DNA of 47,654 nt from Planctomycetota bacterium (GTDB taxonomy: Bacteria > Planctomycetota > Phycisphaerae > Phycisphaerales > SM1A02): positions 1-47,654 of the forward strand of contig JADFIR010000022.1 of the NCBI GenBank assembly GCA_022566535.1, given 5' to 3'. The notes beneath the pieces were generated by a model, which worked only from the letters and a program-made list of their open reading frames with translations, was not told the origin of the DNA and did not search any database. Numbering within the stretch: the stretch's first letter is position 1; each line of letters opens with the position of its first letter. The translations under genes were made by a program, and so were the position numbers. Of the stretch, positions 22,689-33,325 are shown in pieces.

Positions 22689-23921
22689 TCAGAGCAGGTC
22701 CGCGAGGACTATGTCGGCCAGCAGCAGTCCACGGCGGGTGAGGCGCAGCGAGCCATCGTCGCGCTGCAATAATCCCTCGCTAACGTGCCGGTCGATTGCG
22801 GCGGCGCGCCTGGGGCCGCGCCGGCCGGCGGCGAGCAACTCATCGAGCCGATCATGCGCAATCCCCTCGATCAGTCGCAAGCCCAGCATCAGCTCCTCGC
22901 CGACGCGCCCGTCGTCGTCCAGCCGCTCGACATCGGTGATCGGCGGCAGGGGGCGGACGCGAAGGTAGTCGCTGAGGCGCGCAACGTTCTTCCACCGAAT
23001 CCCCGCAACGTGACCGGCAGCGCTGGGGCCCAGCGGCCACCACTGCTGATTCGTCCAGTAGAGCATGTTGTGTCGGCAGCGATAGCCGGGCCTAGCCCAG
23101 TTGCTGATCTCGTAGTGTTCAAAGGCAGCGGCAGCGAGGCGGTCGATCGTCGCCTCGTACATCGCTGCTTCGAGGTCTTGATCGACACGCTGAATTCGCC
23201 CGGCCCGAAGCTTCGCCGTCAGGGGCGTGTTGGGCTCGTACATCAATCCGTAGCAGCTCAGATGCGTGGGCTCAAGGGTCAGGGCCTCATCGAGATCGGC
23301 CAGCCAGTCGGCGAGGGTCGAACCCGGGATGCCGAAGATGAGGTCAATGTTGATATTGCTGACCCCGGCCAGGACCGCGAGCCGGACGGTTCGCTGGACA
23401 TTGGCTGGATCGTGGCGGCGCTGGAGCGTCTCAAGCAGCGTGGGGCGGAAGGATTGAGCCCCGATACTGATGCGGTTCACCCCGGCCTCGACCAGGACCT
23501 CAAGCAGGTGCTCGGTGACCGTCTCCGGATTGGCCTCGACGGTGAACTCACTATCCGCTCGGAGGGGCAGGTGATCCGCCAAGACCTCCAGCAGCTCCTC
23601 CCAAAGGTCTACCGCCAAGAGAGTTGGCGTTCCCCCTCCGAAAAAGATCGTCTCCAGGGGTCCGCGCAAGTACGCCGCCGCGGCCTGGATTTCCTCGATC
23701 AGCCGCTCCACGAAGGCAGGCTGACGATTCCGGGCGTCTACGAAGCTATAGAAATCGCAATAATGGCATTTGTGGGCACAAAACGGCACGTGCACGTAGA
23801 CCCCACGCGGATCGATCACTGCGTCGCAATGGCACGACAGGGGCAAATCGGCGGCCGTGCATGTCCGATTTTTGCCTTGGACGCGCTCGCCGAAGCTGGT
23901 AAGCTGGGCATTCGGGGACAT
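22689..23921 (-). CDS. hemW: Radical SAM haem chaperone HemW (coproporphyrinogen dehydrogenase-like)
   Basis: The 410-aa protein starts at ATG 23921 (MSPNAQLTSFGERV). The radical SAM cluster motif CxxxCxxC is at C48, C52, C55 (FCAHKCHYCDFYSF). Further family segments are FFGGGTPTLL, VEANPETVTEHLL, GVNRISIGAQSF, INIDLIFGIPG, LSCYGLMYEPNTPL, YEISNWARPGYRCRHNMLYW and GPSAAGHV. HemW-type proteins bind haem and deliver it to target proteins; they are often mis-annotated as oxygen-independent coproporphyrinogen III oxidases. Discriminating residues (the extra HNxxYW and lack of HemN-specific N-terminal motifs) favour HemW. The frame extends upstream but overlaps the divergent FHA gene region and lacks conservation. 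Cytoplasmic. Confidence 0.9.
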   Translation of the reverse strand: MSPNAQLTSFGERVQGKNRTCTAADLPLSCHCDAVIDPRGVYVHVPFCAHKCHYCDFYSFVDARNRQPAFVERLIEEIQAAAAYLRGPLETIFFGGGTPTLLAVDLWEELLEVLADHLPLRADSEFTVEANPETVTEHLLEVLVEAGVNRISIGAQSFRPTLLETLQRRHDPANVQRTVRLAVLAGVSNINIDLIFGIPGSTLADWLADLDEALTLEPTHLSCYGLMYEPNTPLTAKLRAGRIQRVDQDLEAAMYEATIDRLAAAAFEHYEISNWARPGYRCRHNMLYWTNQQWWPLGPSAAGHVAGIRWKNVARLSDYLRVRPLPPITDVERLDDDGRVGEELMLGLRLIEGIAHDRLDELLAAGRRGPRRAAAIDRHVSEGLLQRDDGSLRLTRRGLLLADIVLADLL

Positions 23922-24010
23922 ATGCTCACCATGACGATGGCAATCAGGAGAAAGATTCCAGCAGGAGATAGTTTCACCAAGTAGATCATAGCCTCGCCAA
24001 GGAGCGGCTC

Positions 24011-24436
24011 GTGAAGATGCGGATGTGCCTGGCCATGGTGACGGCCGACGGGGGCGAGCGACCGTTCCCACTCTCCAAGCCGCAGACCGTGATCGGCCGC
24101 GATACACGCTGTGATCTTCGGGTGCCTGTGCCCTCGGTCTCGATGCGCCATTGTGAGATCATTATCAAGCGGGGCATCTGGAAGCTCAACGACCTCGCAT
24201 CGGCCACCGGGACGTTCCACAACGACATTCCCGTGGATCAGGCGATCCTGGCTCCGGGTGACCGAATCACCGTTGGGCCGGTCACATTCATCCTGCGAGC
24301 GGTACAGGACGCCGACGCCTCCCGCGCCACGCTCTCGGAGCTCAAGCCGCAGCGCAATCAGGCGCGCCCGGCCGATGCGGCTCCCTTTGCTGCCTCAGAT
24401 GGTTCGATGGAGCCGCCACGGTCCGACTCGCGATGA
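24011..24436 (+). CDS. FHA-domain protein
   Basis: The 141-aa protein starts at GTG 24011 with AGGAG about 7 bases upstream. Residues 5-95 are an FHA fold: VIGRDTRCDLRVP (Gly29-Arg30), SVSMRHCEI (Ser44, Arg46, His47) and LNDLASATGTFHND, which replaces the commoner DLGSTNGTFVNG. These are the residues that read phosphothreonine. The last ~40 residues are Ala/Pro/Ser-rich and probably disordered. Stand-alone FHA proteins usually act as adaptors in Ser/Thr-kinase signalling, which is extensive in planctomycetes; no kinase is nearby. The gene converges with a small zinc-ribbon gene 26 bp downstream. Confidence 0.87.
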   Translation: MKMRMCLAMVTADGGERPFPLSKPQTVIGRDTRCDLRVPVPSVSMRHCEIIIKRGIWKLNDLASATGTFHNDIPVDQAILAPGDRITVGPVTFILRAVQDADASRATLSELKPQRNQARPADAAPFAASDGSMEPPRSDSR

Positions 24437-24462
24437 TGACTCTGCCGAGGGGCTGGTGACCC

Positions 24463-26159
<1,697 letters not shown>

Positions 26160-26245
26160 GCATTGCCTGCTCACCTGGCGGCGGGAATGGGGGTGCAGCC
26201 GGTCTGGGCATTGAACCCCGAGGCGGCGGACGGCGTACCATAGCA

Positions 26246-27022
26246 ATGACCATGAGCCAGGTTTGGTCGCACACCTCAGTGGACGGACCTACGCTGGATG
26301 TCCCGTCTGTGCGTCGGCCTGGCCACATCGCCATCATCATGGACGGCAACGGGCGCTGGGCCCGCCAACGCAACCAACCCAGGATCGCCGGGCACCGGGC
26401 CGGAGCCAAGGCCGTCCGCGATATCGTTGTCGAGTGCCATCGTCTCGGCGTCGGGTACCTGACCTTGTTTTCATTCTCAATGGAGAACTGGAAACGCCCC
26501 GCGGACGAGGTCCGGGGCCTGATGGGGCTGTACCTCCAATACCTGGGAAAGGAACGCCAAGAGCTGGTTGAGAACAACATTCGCTTCTTGCAGTTGGGGC
26601 GCCGCGAGGGTCTGCCGGAGTCCGTCCTGCGAGAGGTAGACCAAACCATTGCCGTGACCAGCCACTGCACCGGGCTGACCCTCTGCCTGGCGCTGAACTA
26701 CGGCGCCCGCACGGAGATCACCGACGCGGTCCAGGCCATCGCCCGTGAGGTCCAGGCGGGCCGTCTCCAGATCGCGGATATTGATGAGGACACGATCAGC
26801 CATCACCTCTACACGGCCGGCCTTCCCGATCCCGATCTGCTGATCCGCACCGCCGGGGAGCTGCGGGTATCCAACTATCTTCTTTGGCAGATCAGCTATT
26901 GCGAGATCCAGATCACCGATGTGTACTGGCCGGACTTTCGGGTGCAACACCTGCACGATGCCATTCGCGATTACGCCGACCGCGACCGCCGATTCGGCGG
27001 CATCGGCCACAGCGACCACTGA
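26246..27022 (+). CDS. uppS: Isoprenyl transferase (undecaprenyl diphosphate synthase type)
   Basis: The 258-aa cis-prenyltransferase elongates farnesyl diphosphate with isopentenyl diphosphate to the C55 lipid carrier of envelope polysaccharides. The family pattern is complete: IAIIMDGNGRWARQR with catalytic Asp33, HRAGAKAVRDIV, LTLFSFSMENWKRP, LCLALNYGARTEI and LIRTAGELRVSNYLLWQISYCEI. The last differs slightly from the common RTSGExRISNFLLWQxAY (Ala for Ser). Two starts two codons apart (26246, 26252) are possible. It converges on the minus-strand pilus operon, with a bidirectional terminator in between. Confidence 0.95.
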   Translation: MTMSQVWSHTSVDGPTLDVPSVRRPGHIAIIMDGNGRWARQRNQPRIAGHRAGAKAVRDIVVECHRLGVGYLTLFSFSMENWKRPADEVRGLMGLYLQYLGKERQELVENNIRFLQLGRREGLPESVLREVDQTIAVTSHCTGLTLCLALNYGARTEITDAVQAIAREVQAGRLQIADIDEDTISHHLYTAGLPDPDLLIRTAGELRVSNYLLWQISYCEIQITDVYWPDFRVQHLHDAIRDYADRDRRFGGIGHSDH

Positions 27023-27067
27023 CCGCTTTGAAGCTGAAAGCTGATCGATGACCGCTGATGGCTAAAA

Positions 27068-27108
27068 AACCGCGCCCCACCAGCGGATGAGCGTGACGGG
27101 GCGCGGTT
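27068..27108. terminator. Rho-independent terminator between convergent operons
   Basis: AACCGCGCCCC (27068-27078) pairs perfectly with GGGGCGCGGTT (27098-27108). On the minus strand the stem is followed by a TTTTTT tract, so it is a canonical terminator for the pilus operon; on the plus strand it probably also stops uppS transcription, less efficiently. Confidence 0.8.
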
Positions 27109-27175
27109 CAGGTTGTCTCGTTGAAACGGTCAGCAATCAGTTGTCAGCTCTCAGCAAGAAGCTTGCTGCTTCGCG

Positions 27176-30100
27176 TTACTTCGGCAGCTTCTCCAGGTAC
27201 AGAATCTTCGGTTTGTCCGTCGGGCGGTTGACCTCGCTGCGATCAACCAGCATGACGTAGCGGCTGTCATCCACGATGTACTCAGGGTCGGTCGCGTCCC
27301 AGATGCCGGTGACGCGGTTCTGCCGGAAGCTCCGCACCTTGAAATACACCGTGAACATGTCGCTTCGAGTGGTGATGAGGTTCGAGATCCCCGCGAAGAG
27401 CAGATTCTGCTCCTCGGCATCCTGTGCGACCTGATCGGGTACGTCACCGATCGCCATCGGATCGAATACGTCGTTCACGTCCGTGCTGATCTGGGTGGAC
27501 ACCACCCCAATTGCAGGGTCAGTAAACGGGCCGAGCCCGGCAAAATCCACCCTCCAGTTCGCATTCGGCTCTAGCGGCGTCGCTATCGTAAAGTTGGCTT
27601 CTTTCGAGAGCAACATCAGTTCGCCGATCGACGCCAACCCGCGCTCGGGACGCAAACCGCCGGCGCGATCGGAGTAGTCCGCACCACTCGGTATGCCCGT
27701 GCTGTACAAGAGATAGTTCGGGTCCGTCAGAGGGAGGCCGTTGAACCGCTCTCGGTACTGGACGATCGCCTCGGGAACTCGCACATACGGGTTTTCGCTC
27801 GGCGGGTTGTCCTCGTGGACCATCCGCGTCATGTGCGGCAGGGCCCGCAGCACCTCCGGCGTGGCCGTGTTGATGTTGATCAACCCCGGTGTCATCTTGC
27901 CGGAGAACCCATTCGCGTTGAGAAACTCGCCCGCACTCGGGCTATTGACGCCGATCCCGTCGCAGACAAACGCATCCAGCACCCGCAGCCCGGCCGGCAA
28001 CGCCGGCACAGCATGCAACGGATCGAACAGGTACTGCGGGTCGGTGGTAGGAAGCTGCGAGTTGCCGATCACGTCGCCGCCTCCCAGTCGATTGACCCCC
28101 GTGCCCGCCGCCGGGGGATCCGACATGTATTCCGAGAACGTCTTGAGCGTCTCGTCGTAATCGCCAGCGAAGCTGAACTGCAACTCGTGACCGACTAGCC
28201 ATACATTCAATAATTCCCCGACCTGCTCGAAGTCGTCGTCCTTCTGGAGCATCTGGAGGGAATCTCGGAAGTGGTAGAACCCCTTGTCGGGGATGCCGAA
28301 TCCGGGCGGAGGCTGGTTGTTCCCGTTGCGGCCGTAGAGTGTGTCGTAGAAGTAAAAACCGTATTCAAAGTTCGGGCCACCGAAATCGGGGTAGATATCG
28401 TTGCCAGCCAGATCGAACACGGGGTTCATGGTGAAGAACGTCGGCTTGCGCGTTCGAGCCGGGGGGGCGGTTGCATCGGCGTATTCTTTGTCGAACCACG
28501 GCAAATCAGGCGGGTCGGCGTCGGCGTAGCTGTCACCGCAATAGCCGCAATCGGGGTCGGGACCATCATCCGCGGGAGTGGCATTCTGATCGCCCTTGAA
28601 GTCGGTGTCGTCGCCTGTGGTCACCCCCTGCCTCGCGAAGACGAACCGCGGCGCGCGCTCGTTCGGCTGGATCCCATGCGTGTTCGTGTTACCGGCGTCA
28701 TAGTTGAAGTCAGTGCCCCACGCCCGGGTCACCCGCGCCCAGGTGACCCAGAAATCGTCGTCGCCGATACGGATACCGGCCAGTAGCGGCGGATTAACAA
28801 CGGCAATCTCATCCGGCAACGGAGGCTGGGGTAGCCCTAGAACTGCGTTGCGGAACTCGTCGTGGTTGGGATGATCCTCGTCGTAATCGAAGCGATCGAT
28901 CACCACGTCGTGGGGACCACCGACCAGACTGTTATCCACCCGCACCAACTCGATCGCAGGCCCCGTTGCTGGACCGAATGATGGGCCATACTGGTCGCGA
29001 TCGGTGCTCCAGATAGTGCCGGTGGCGTTGACGTTCCCGATCACGGTGTTGGGCGGGTGGTCGCCGCCCTCAATATCCAGGAAGTTCAACCACTTTGTAC
29101 GGAAACCAGTGATGGCCCCCAAGCCCTCGTCGATCGCATAGAAGATGGCCGTCACAGGGTTGGATTCCGTGCCGGGTTGAAGCTGCGGCAGACCGGGGAT
29201 CGTGCTCAGAACCAGCTCCTGGCCGAACACGCGCAGCTTGTATTGGCTGAGATCGATCGCCTGATCAAAGGGATTGGCGATCTGCACCACGACGACCGTT
29301 GTTTGGTCGTGACCCTGGTCCACGTAGTTACCGGGGAAGCCGTCGTACTGAGGAGGGTCGACAGGCGGCGGTAGGATCTCAGGGATCGCCTTCGATGCGT
29401 ACACGTGTCCGATGAACGCTTCCAGAAGGAACGGCTGGCGCTCCAGGCCGAGGAATCGCGTGTTGGGGTCTTCCGGCTCCATGCCCCACTCCGGCAGCGG
29501 AATCGCTCCGATCTCCAATTCAGGCGTGCTCGGGTCATCCACCAACGGCGCGTTGGAATCCGCGTCGCGGTAGGCGAGGATGTTCGCCGTGAACGCCGCC
29601 GCCAGCTTACGCAGCTCTTGGACCTGTGACGGGTTGGTGCCGCTGTACGAGCCAAGATACGACCCGCCGTCACCCCCGGTCAGCGCGCCGGTTTCGTCGC
29701 CGTCGGTCAGGGCCAGCAGCAGCGTCGGGGCCAGGCGCTGGTGGAAGAGTAGCACCCCGTCCGGCGGGACCGTGCCCCCAACAAGCTCCAGCTCGCGCAG
29801 ATCGAGCTTCGTCCGCGCCTGAGCCAGGAACCGATCGATGACATCCGCGACCCCGTTGCCATCGTTGTCAGCGGGGTTGGCAATCGCAAGCGCATCGATC
29901 TCCGAAGGGATGTCCCACCGCCACCTCAGCCACGGCGGCATCAAATCATTCCGCGCCCCGTTGAACAGCGTCAGCTTCCGGCGACTGTCCGCCGCTAGCA
30001 TCCGATTGGTCAGTTGATCGAGGTATTCGCTGGATTCTTCCCGGGCCGTCGATCCCCGCAGGAACCCGTCGTCAGCACCGCCGTTCTCAGACTGCACGGA

Positions 30101-31774
30101 GTACTCGTAGCGGCTGAAGATCCACGGATAGTTCTGACCGTGAAACATCCGCAGTTCCAGTTCGTCGGCCAGCGTAAACGGAGTCAGGCCCGCCGTCGCG
30201 GAAAACGGCGCCCGCCCGGCGCTTCGCCAGTATTCGAGGCGCGTGAACGCGTCCGGGGCGACGATGGGATCGCCCGACGGGTCAAACAGCCCGACTTCTG
30301 TAACGTGACGCTCCCAGCGGTTCGTGAGATAGTCGAATGCATATGGGCCTGCAACCCCGTCGATGTTGTCATGGTCCGGGTTGTCGTAGAAGCCGACATT
30401 CCAGTTGTCGGTACCCGGGCCGGGGGCAGCCCGCCCAACCAACGCCAGGTCTGCGGGTGTTGCCCCTGTCGTCTTGGTCTCGGTCCCGCTCCTGAGGAAC
30501 CGCGTGGCGACGTTGGCGTTGAGCATCGCGCTATTGTCAATGATGCGAATCGCCACGATCTGGCGGATGCCCCGCTCGATCATCGTCGGCGCGTGGAACC
30601 AGAATGAGTCGGTGAACCCGTCCCCGTCCGTGTCGGCCAGCACCCGGCCGACGTTCCAGCGCCAGGAGCCTAACGGCGGTCCGAGCGGCGATGGGCCCAC
30701 GAACTCATCCTGTGGCCGTTCGCCAAGCTCCAGAGGGACGCCGTCGGCGTTCAGGTCCTTCAGATTGTAGAAGTTCGGCGGGATCAGCCCCGTCGTGCGG
30801 TAAGCGAGAGAGTAGCCGAACGTCGGGACCGGAGCCGGGTCCAGGGCCAGCCAGTTCTGCCAGCGATCGATGAAGTCGCTTTGGCCATTGCCGTCGGAGT
30901 CGGCAAACCCGAAGCTGATGTCGCTATCGCCCGTTACTGTGTCGAGACCAAGTGGACGTACAGGCAGCCACTGCTCGACGGGAATGCTGAGGTCTGTCAG
31001 GATTCCGCCGATGCCGTCGTTATTCGCATCGGTGATGTCGCTGATGTCTCGGACGATCCGCCAGCCGTTGCCCGGCCGGGCGATGTTGCTCATGTGCGGC
31101 CAATGGCTGAACGCATCAAGGATGCCGTCGCCAGCCGTGTCCCAGCGCAGGGGCTCGATGTCCGCCAGCAAGCGGTTGCCGCTGGTGCCGGGTTCGCCCA
31201 GCGGATTGCCCGCCCCAATCGGGATCGTGTCGAAGGGAGGCGGAAGGTGCGTCGGCCCGTCCGGTGATCCGGGACCTTGCGGCCATTGCGGGTTGAGCGT
31301 CCCCGGCGGTTCATCTGGCCAGTTGGTGAACGGCACAACCTGAAACGGGGCGAAGTTATACGGGTAGTCAGACTGCAAGTTGCCGTCGGCGTCGTTGGGA
31401 TCAACGCCGTAGCGCAGCGCGTCTGGTCTGATGGCCAGGTGCGGGTAGTTGGGATCAGCTACGCCTGCGGCCAGCGCCGGATCAGTTGGATCAATAGGGC
31501 GAACGAACAAAGCCTCGGCGATCTCAGAGGCGATCGAGTCGGCGATGACCTGGGCATTGTCATCGCGCAGTGTCGCCCGCTGCGTGGCTAATGAGGTCAC
31601 CCGCCCGGCGTGGGTGCGGCTGATGTACGCAGTGGCGATGATCACCAGCAGCACCAGAATGCCTACGACCAGCACAATGGTGTTGCCGCGGCGCGGCGCC
31701 GCCCGGCGGCGGCTAAACTGCTCCAGGCAGCCAAGATCGTTTGTCACAGATGATTGGAAACGGTTCATGGCCAT
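27176..31774 (-). CDS. Giant GspK-like minor pseudopilin
   Basis: The 1532-aa protein is the last gene of the pseudopilin series. The N-terminus has a basic leader (RRRAAPRRGN) and one long hydrophobic helix (TIVLVVGILVLLVIIATAYI), as in GspK/PilX minor pilins, without the usual G-F-E site. Towards the C-terminus, GLININTATPEVLRALP matches the SAM-like helical repeat of GspK. In between are many acidic Ca-binding-type loops (DADGNLQSD, DSDGNGQSD, DTDGDGFTD, DNDGNGVAD). Known GspK is about 320 aa and caps the tip with GspI and GspJ; position and features point to that role here, but the five-fold larger size is exceptional. The ATG at 31774 abuts the stop of the preceding GspJ-like gene. The extra mass might be an exposed adhesin or substrate-recognition domain (inference). 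Confidence 0.78.
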   Translation of the reverse strand: MAMNRFQSSVTNDLGCLEQFSRRRAAPRRGNTIVLVVGILVLLVIIATAYISRTHAGRVTSLATQRATLRDDNAQVIADSIASEIAEALFVRPIDPTDPALAAGVADPNYPHLAIRPDALRYGVDPNDADGNLQSDYPYNFAPFQVVPFTNWPDEPPGTLNPQWPQGPGSPDGPTHLPPPFDTIPIGAGNPLGEPGTSGNRLLADIEPLRWDTAGDGILDAFSHWPHMSNIARPGNGWRIVRDISDITDANNDGIGGILTDLSIPVEQWLPVRPLGLDTVTGDSDISFGFADSDGNGQSDFIDRWQNWLALDPAPVPTFGYSLAYRTTGLIPPNFYNLKDLNADGVPLELGERPQDEFVGPSPLGPPLGSWRWNVGRVLADTDGDGFTDSFWFHAPTMIERGIRQIVAIRIIDNSAMLNANVATRFLRSGTETKTTGATPADLALVGRAAPGPGTDNWNVGFYDNPDHDNIDGVAGPYAFDYLTNRWERHVTEVGLFDPSGDPIVAPDAFTRLEYWRSAGRAPFSATAGLTPFTLADELELRMFHGQNYPWIFSRYEYSVQSENGGADDGFLRGSTAREESSEYLDQLTNRMLAADSRRKLTLFNGARNDLMPPWLRWRWDIPSEIDALAIANPADNDGNGVADVIDRFLAQARTKLDLRELELVGGTVPPDGVLLFHQRLAPTLLLALTDGDETGALTGGDGGSYLGSYSGTNPSQVQELRKLAAAFTANILAYRDADSNAPLVDDPSTPELEIGAIPLPEWGMEPEDPNTRFLGLERQPFLLEAFIGHVYASKAIPEILPPPVDPPQYDGFPGNYVDQGHDQTTVVVVQIANPFDQAIDLSQYKLRVFGQELVLSTIPGLPQLQPGTESNPVTAIFYAIDEGLGAITGFRTKWLNFLDIEGGDHPPNTVIGNVNATGTIWSTDRDQYGPSFGPATGPAIELVRVDNSLVGGPHDVVIDRFDYDEDHPNHDEFRNAVLGLPQPPLPDEIAVVNPPLLAGIRIGDDDFWVTWARVTRAWGTDFNYDAGNTNTHGIQPNERAPRFVFARQGVTTGDDTDFKGDQNATPADDGPDPDCGYCGDSYADADPPDLPWFDKEYADATAPPARTRKPTFFTMNPVFDLAGNDIYPDFGGPNFEYGFYFYDTLYGRNGNNQPPPGFGIPDKGFYHFRDSLQMLQKDDDFEQVGELLNVWLVGHELQFSFAGDYDETLKTFSEYMSDPPAAGTGVNRLGGGDVIGNSQLPTTDPQYLFDPLHAVPALPAGLRVLDAFVCDGIGVNSPSAGEFLNANGFSGKMTPGLININTATPEVLRALPHMTRMVHEDNPPSENPYVRVPEAIVQYRERFNGLPLTDPNYLLYSTGIPSGADYSDRAGGLRPERGLASIGELMLLSKEANFTIATPLEPNANWRVDFAGLGPFTDPAIGVVSTQISTDVNDVFDPMAIGDVPDQVAQDAEEQNLLFAGISNLITTRSDMFTVYFKVRSFRQNRVTGIWDATDPEYIVDDSRYVMLVDRSEVNRPTDKPKILYLEKLPK

Positions 31775-33325
31775 TCACTCGATTCGTCGGGGCAGGTTGA
31801 TGACGAACTGAATCTCGCGCCCGGCTTCGAGCCGGGTGGCGGTGTCGTGCAGGGTCATGGTGATGCGGATCGCCGACGGCCAGGGGGTGTAGGCGAGATC
31901 CACATCGGGCAGCCCGGTAGCCGGATCGAGGGGCTGGTCCTGGTTGTAGCCGAAGATCGCTTCGTAGACGTCGGCTCCAGCCGACTGGAGCACCTGCCCG
32001 GTGAAGGTCAAAGGTGCACCGTCAATGTTGTCCGCAAAGACCGTCCTGTTCGGCGGGCTGGGCCAATTCCCGAAGGTATCCACCCCGCGACTGCCATCCA
32101 GATCAAGACCGAACCACGGTTGCTCCACCGAAGGGATGATCTGAGCACCCGGGAAGAACGTTCCGGCATCGTTGACGGCATCGCCCACACCATCTGCGTA
32201 GGTCCAATCAATGATGAAGGAGCTGCACGCCCCGGCCAGGGCGTTGTTGGTCAGCGCCTGATCGACACGGTGCATGCCGGGGGCCACCCGCTCGGCCCGG
32301 GGGTAGAAGACCGCAGAAGCGATCGTGTCACGCTGAACGGGGATCCACGGGACGGTGCCGTCACCCACGACCGCGGTGCGAATGCCGTTGAGCTGCTCGG
32401 CCGCCGCATCGACGCGCCCGTTGCGAATCACGTCTTCCCAGATCGTAAACGTCGAGCGGTTGCCGCCTTCTCCGAATACATTGCCGAGGAACACGACCTC
32501 GTCGCCGCCGTCGTCCGCAAGCACCACCGCCTGGCGAGCGAGCAGCCACTGCCGGGCCGGAGGTTGGGTGGCGTCGATCGGGCCGACATCGGTCGTACTG
32601 TAATCTGCCGGCGTACCCCCCGTCGTCGGTTGGAACACCGTGCGCACCATGTCGTAGTCACCGCGATACCAGGGCACGAGCGGATTGGTCAGGTCCACAA
32701 CCGGATCGTGAGCCCGAACATAGCTCGAGCCTGCCGGCCCAAACGAGGAGGTGATCATCGCTTCGCCCTGTGGCAATTGAAACGCGTGACCGTAATAGAT
32801 GCGGGCGGCGGTGCCCTGGCCTTTGCGGTTGGAGCCGGCACCCTGGCGGAAGGTCTGGATTGACTGCACGCCGTTGGCGAAGAACACCAACTGATCGGCG
32901 CGGATCATGGCATCGTCCGGCAGGCCGGGGTTGAGCAGCGGCCCGCCGCTCAAGACGTGAAGGTTGTTCACCACGGCCACGGAGCGGATGGCGAAGAAGC
33001 CCTCCGGGGCCAGGCGCGCAAAATCGTTGCGGATCTGCCGTTCGATCGCCGCGGCCTCCTGGAGGATGTCCGACGAGGCCTGGCCCAGGCCGGTCACCTT
33101 GCTGACGGTCCCGAAGAGCTTGGCTGTCGCCACGATCACCACGATCAGGATCGCCACCGCGATCATCAGCTCGGTCAGCGTGAAGCCGAGTCCCCTCTGC
33201 GAGCCCCGCCGTCCCCGGCCGGGGTCGTCCGCGGCGTAGCTTGCGGCCGCATCGCATGATCCGCGCTGCCCGGCTCGAGGACGAGCGGGCTCGCTGCGAT
33301 GCGTCGATGCCTTCTTCACCATCAC
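31775..33325 (-). CDS. GspJ-like pseudopilin (large)
   Basis: The 516-aa protein has a prepilin cleavage and methylation site RGLG/FTLTELMIAVAIL (Gly47, Phe48, Glu52), then a hydrophobic helix, as in class III prepilins. The leader before the site is 47 residues, unusually long, rich in Arg/Gly/Ala and without another start codon that fits. The mature protein (about 470 aa) is twice the size of ordinary GspJ. The C-terminal SAIRITMTLHDTATRLEAGREI matches the conserved end of GspJ/PilW-type minor pilins. It overlaps the GspI-like gene upstream by 4 bp and abuts the GspK-like gene downstream, giving the canonical I-J-K order. Expected in the inner-membrane pseudopilus tip. Confidence 0.82.
   Translation of the reverse strand: MMVKKASTHRSEPARPRAGQRGSCDAAASYAADDPGRGRRGSQRGLGFTLTELMIAVAILIVVIVATAKLFGTVSKVTGLGQASSDILQEAAAIERQIRNDFARLAPEGFFAIRSVAVVNNLHVLSGGPLLNPGLPDDAMIRADQLVFFANGVQSIQTFRQGAGSNRKGQGTAARIYYGHAFQLPQGEAMITSSFGPAGSSYVRAHDPVVDLTNPLVPWYRGDYDMVRTVFQPTTGGTPADYSTTDVGPIDATQPPARQWLLARQAVVLADDGGDEVVFLGNVFGEGGNRSTFTIWEDVIRNGRVDAAAEQLNGIRTAVVGDGTVPWIPVQRDTIASAVFYPRAERVAPGMHRVDQALTNNALAGACSSFIIDWTYADGVGDAVNDAGTFFPGAQIIPSVEQPWFGLDLDGSRGVDTFGNWPSPPNRTVFADNIDGAPLTFTGQVLQSAGADVYEAIFGYNQDQPLDPATGLPDVDLAYTPWPSAIRITMTLHDTATRLEAGREIQFVINLPRRIE

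Noticed and set aside
22785..23984. 399-codon plus-strand frame
   Set aside because: It is antisense to hemW and has no recognisable motif.
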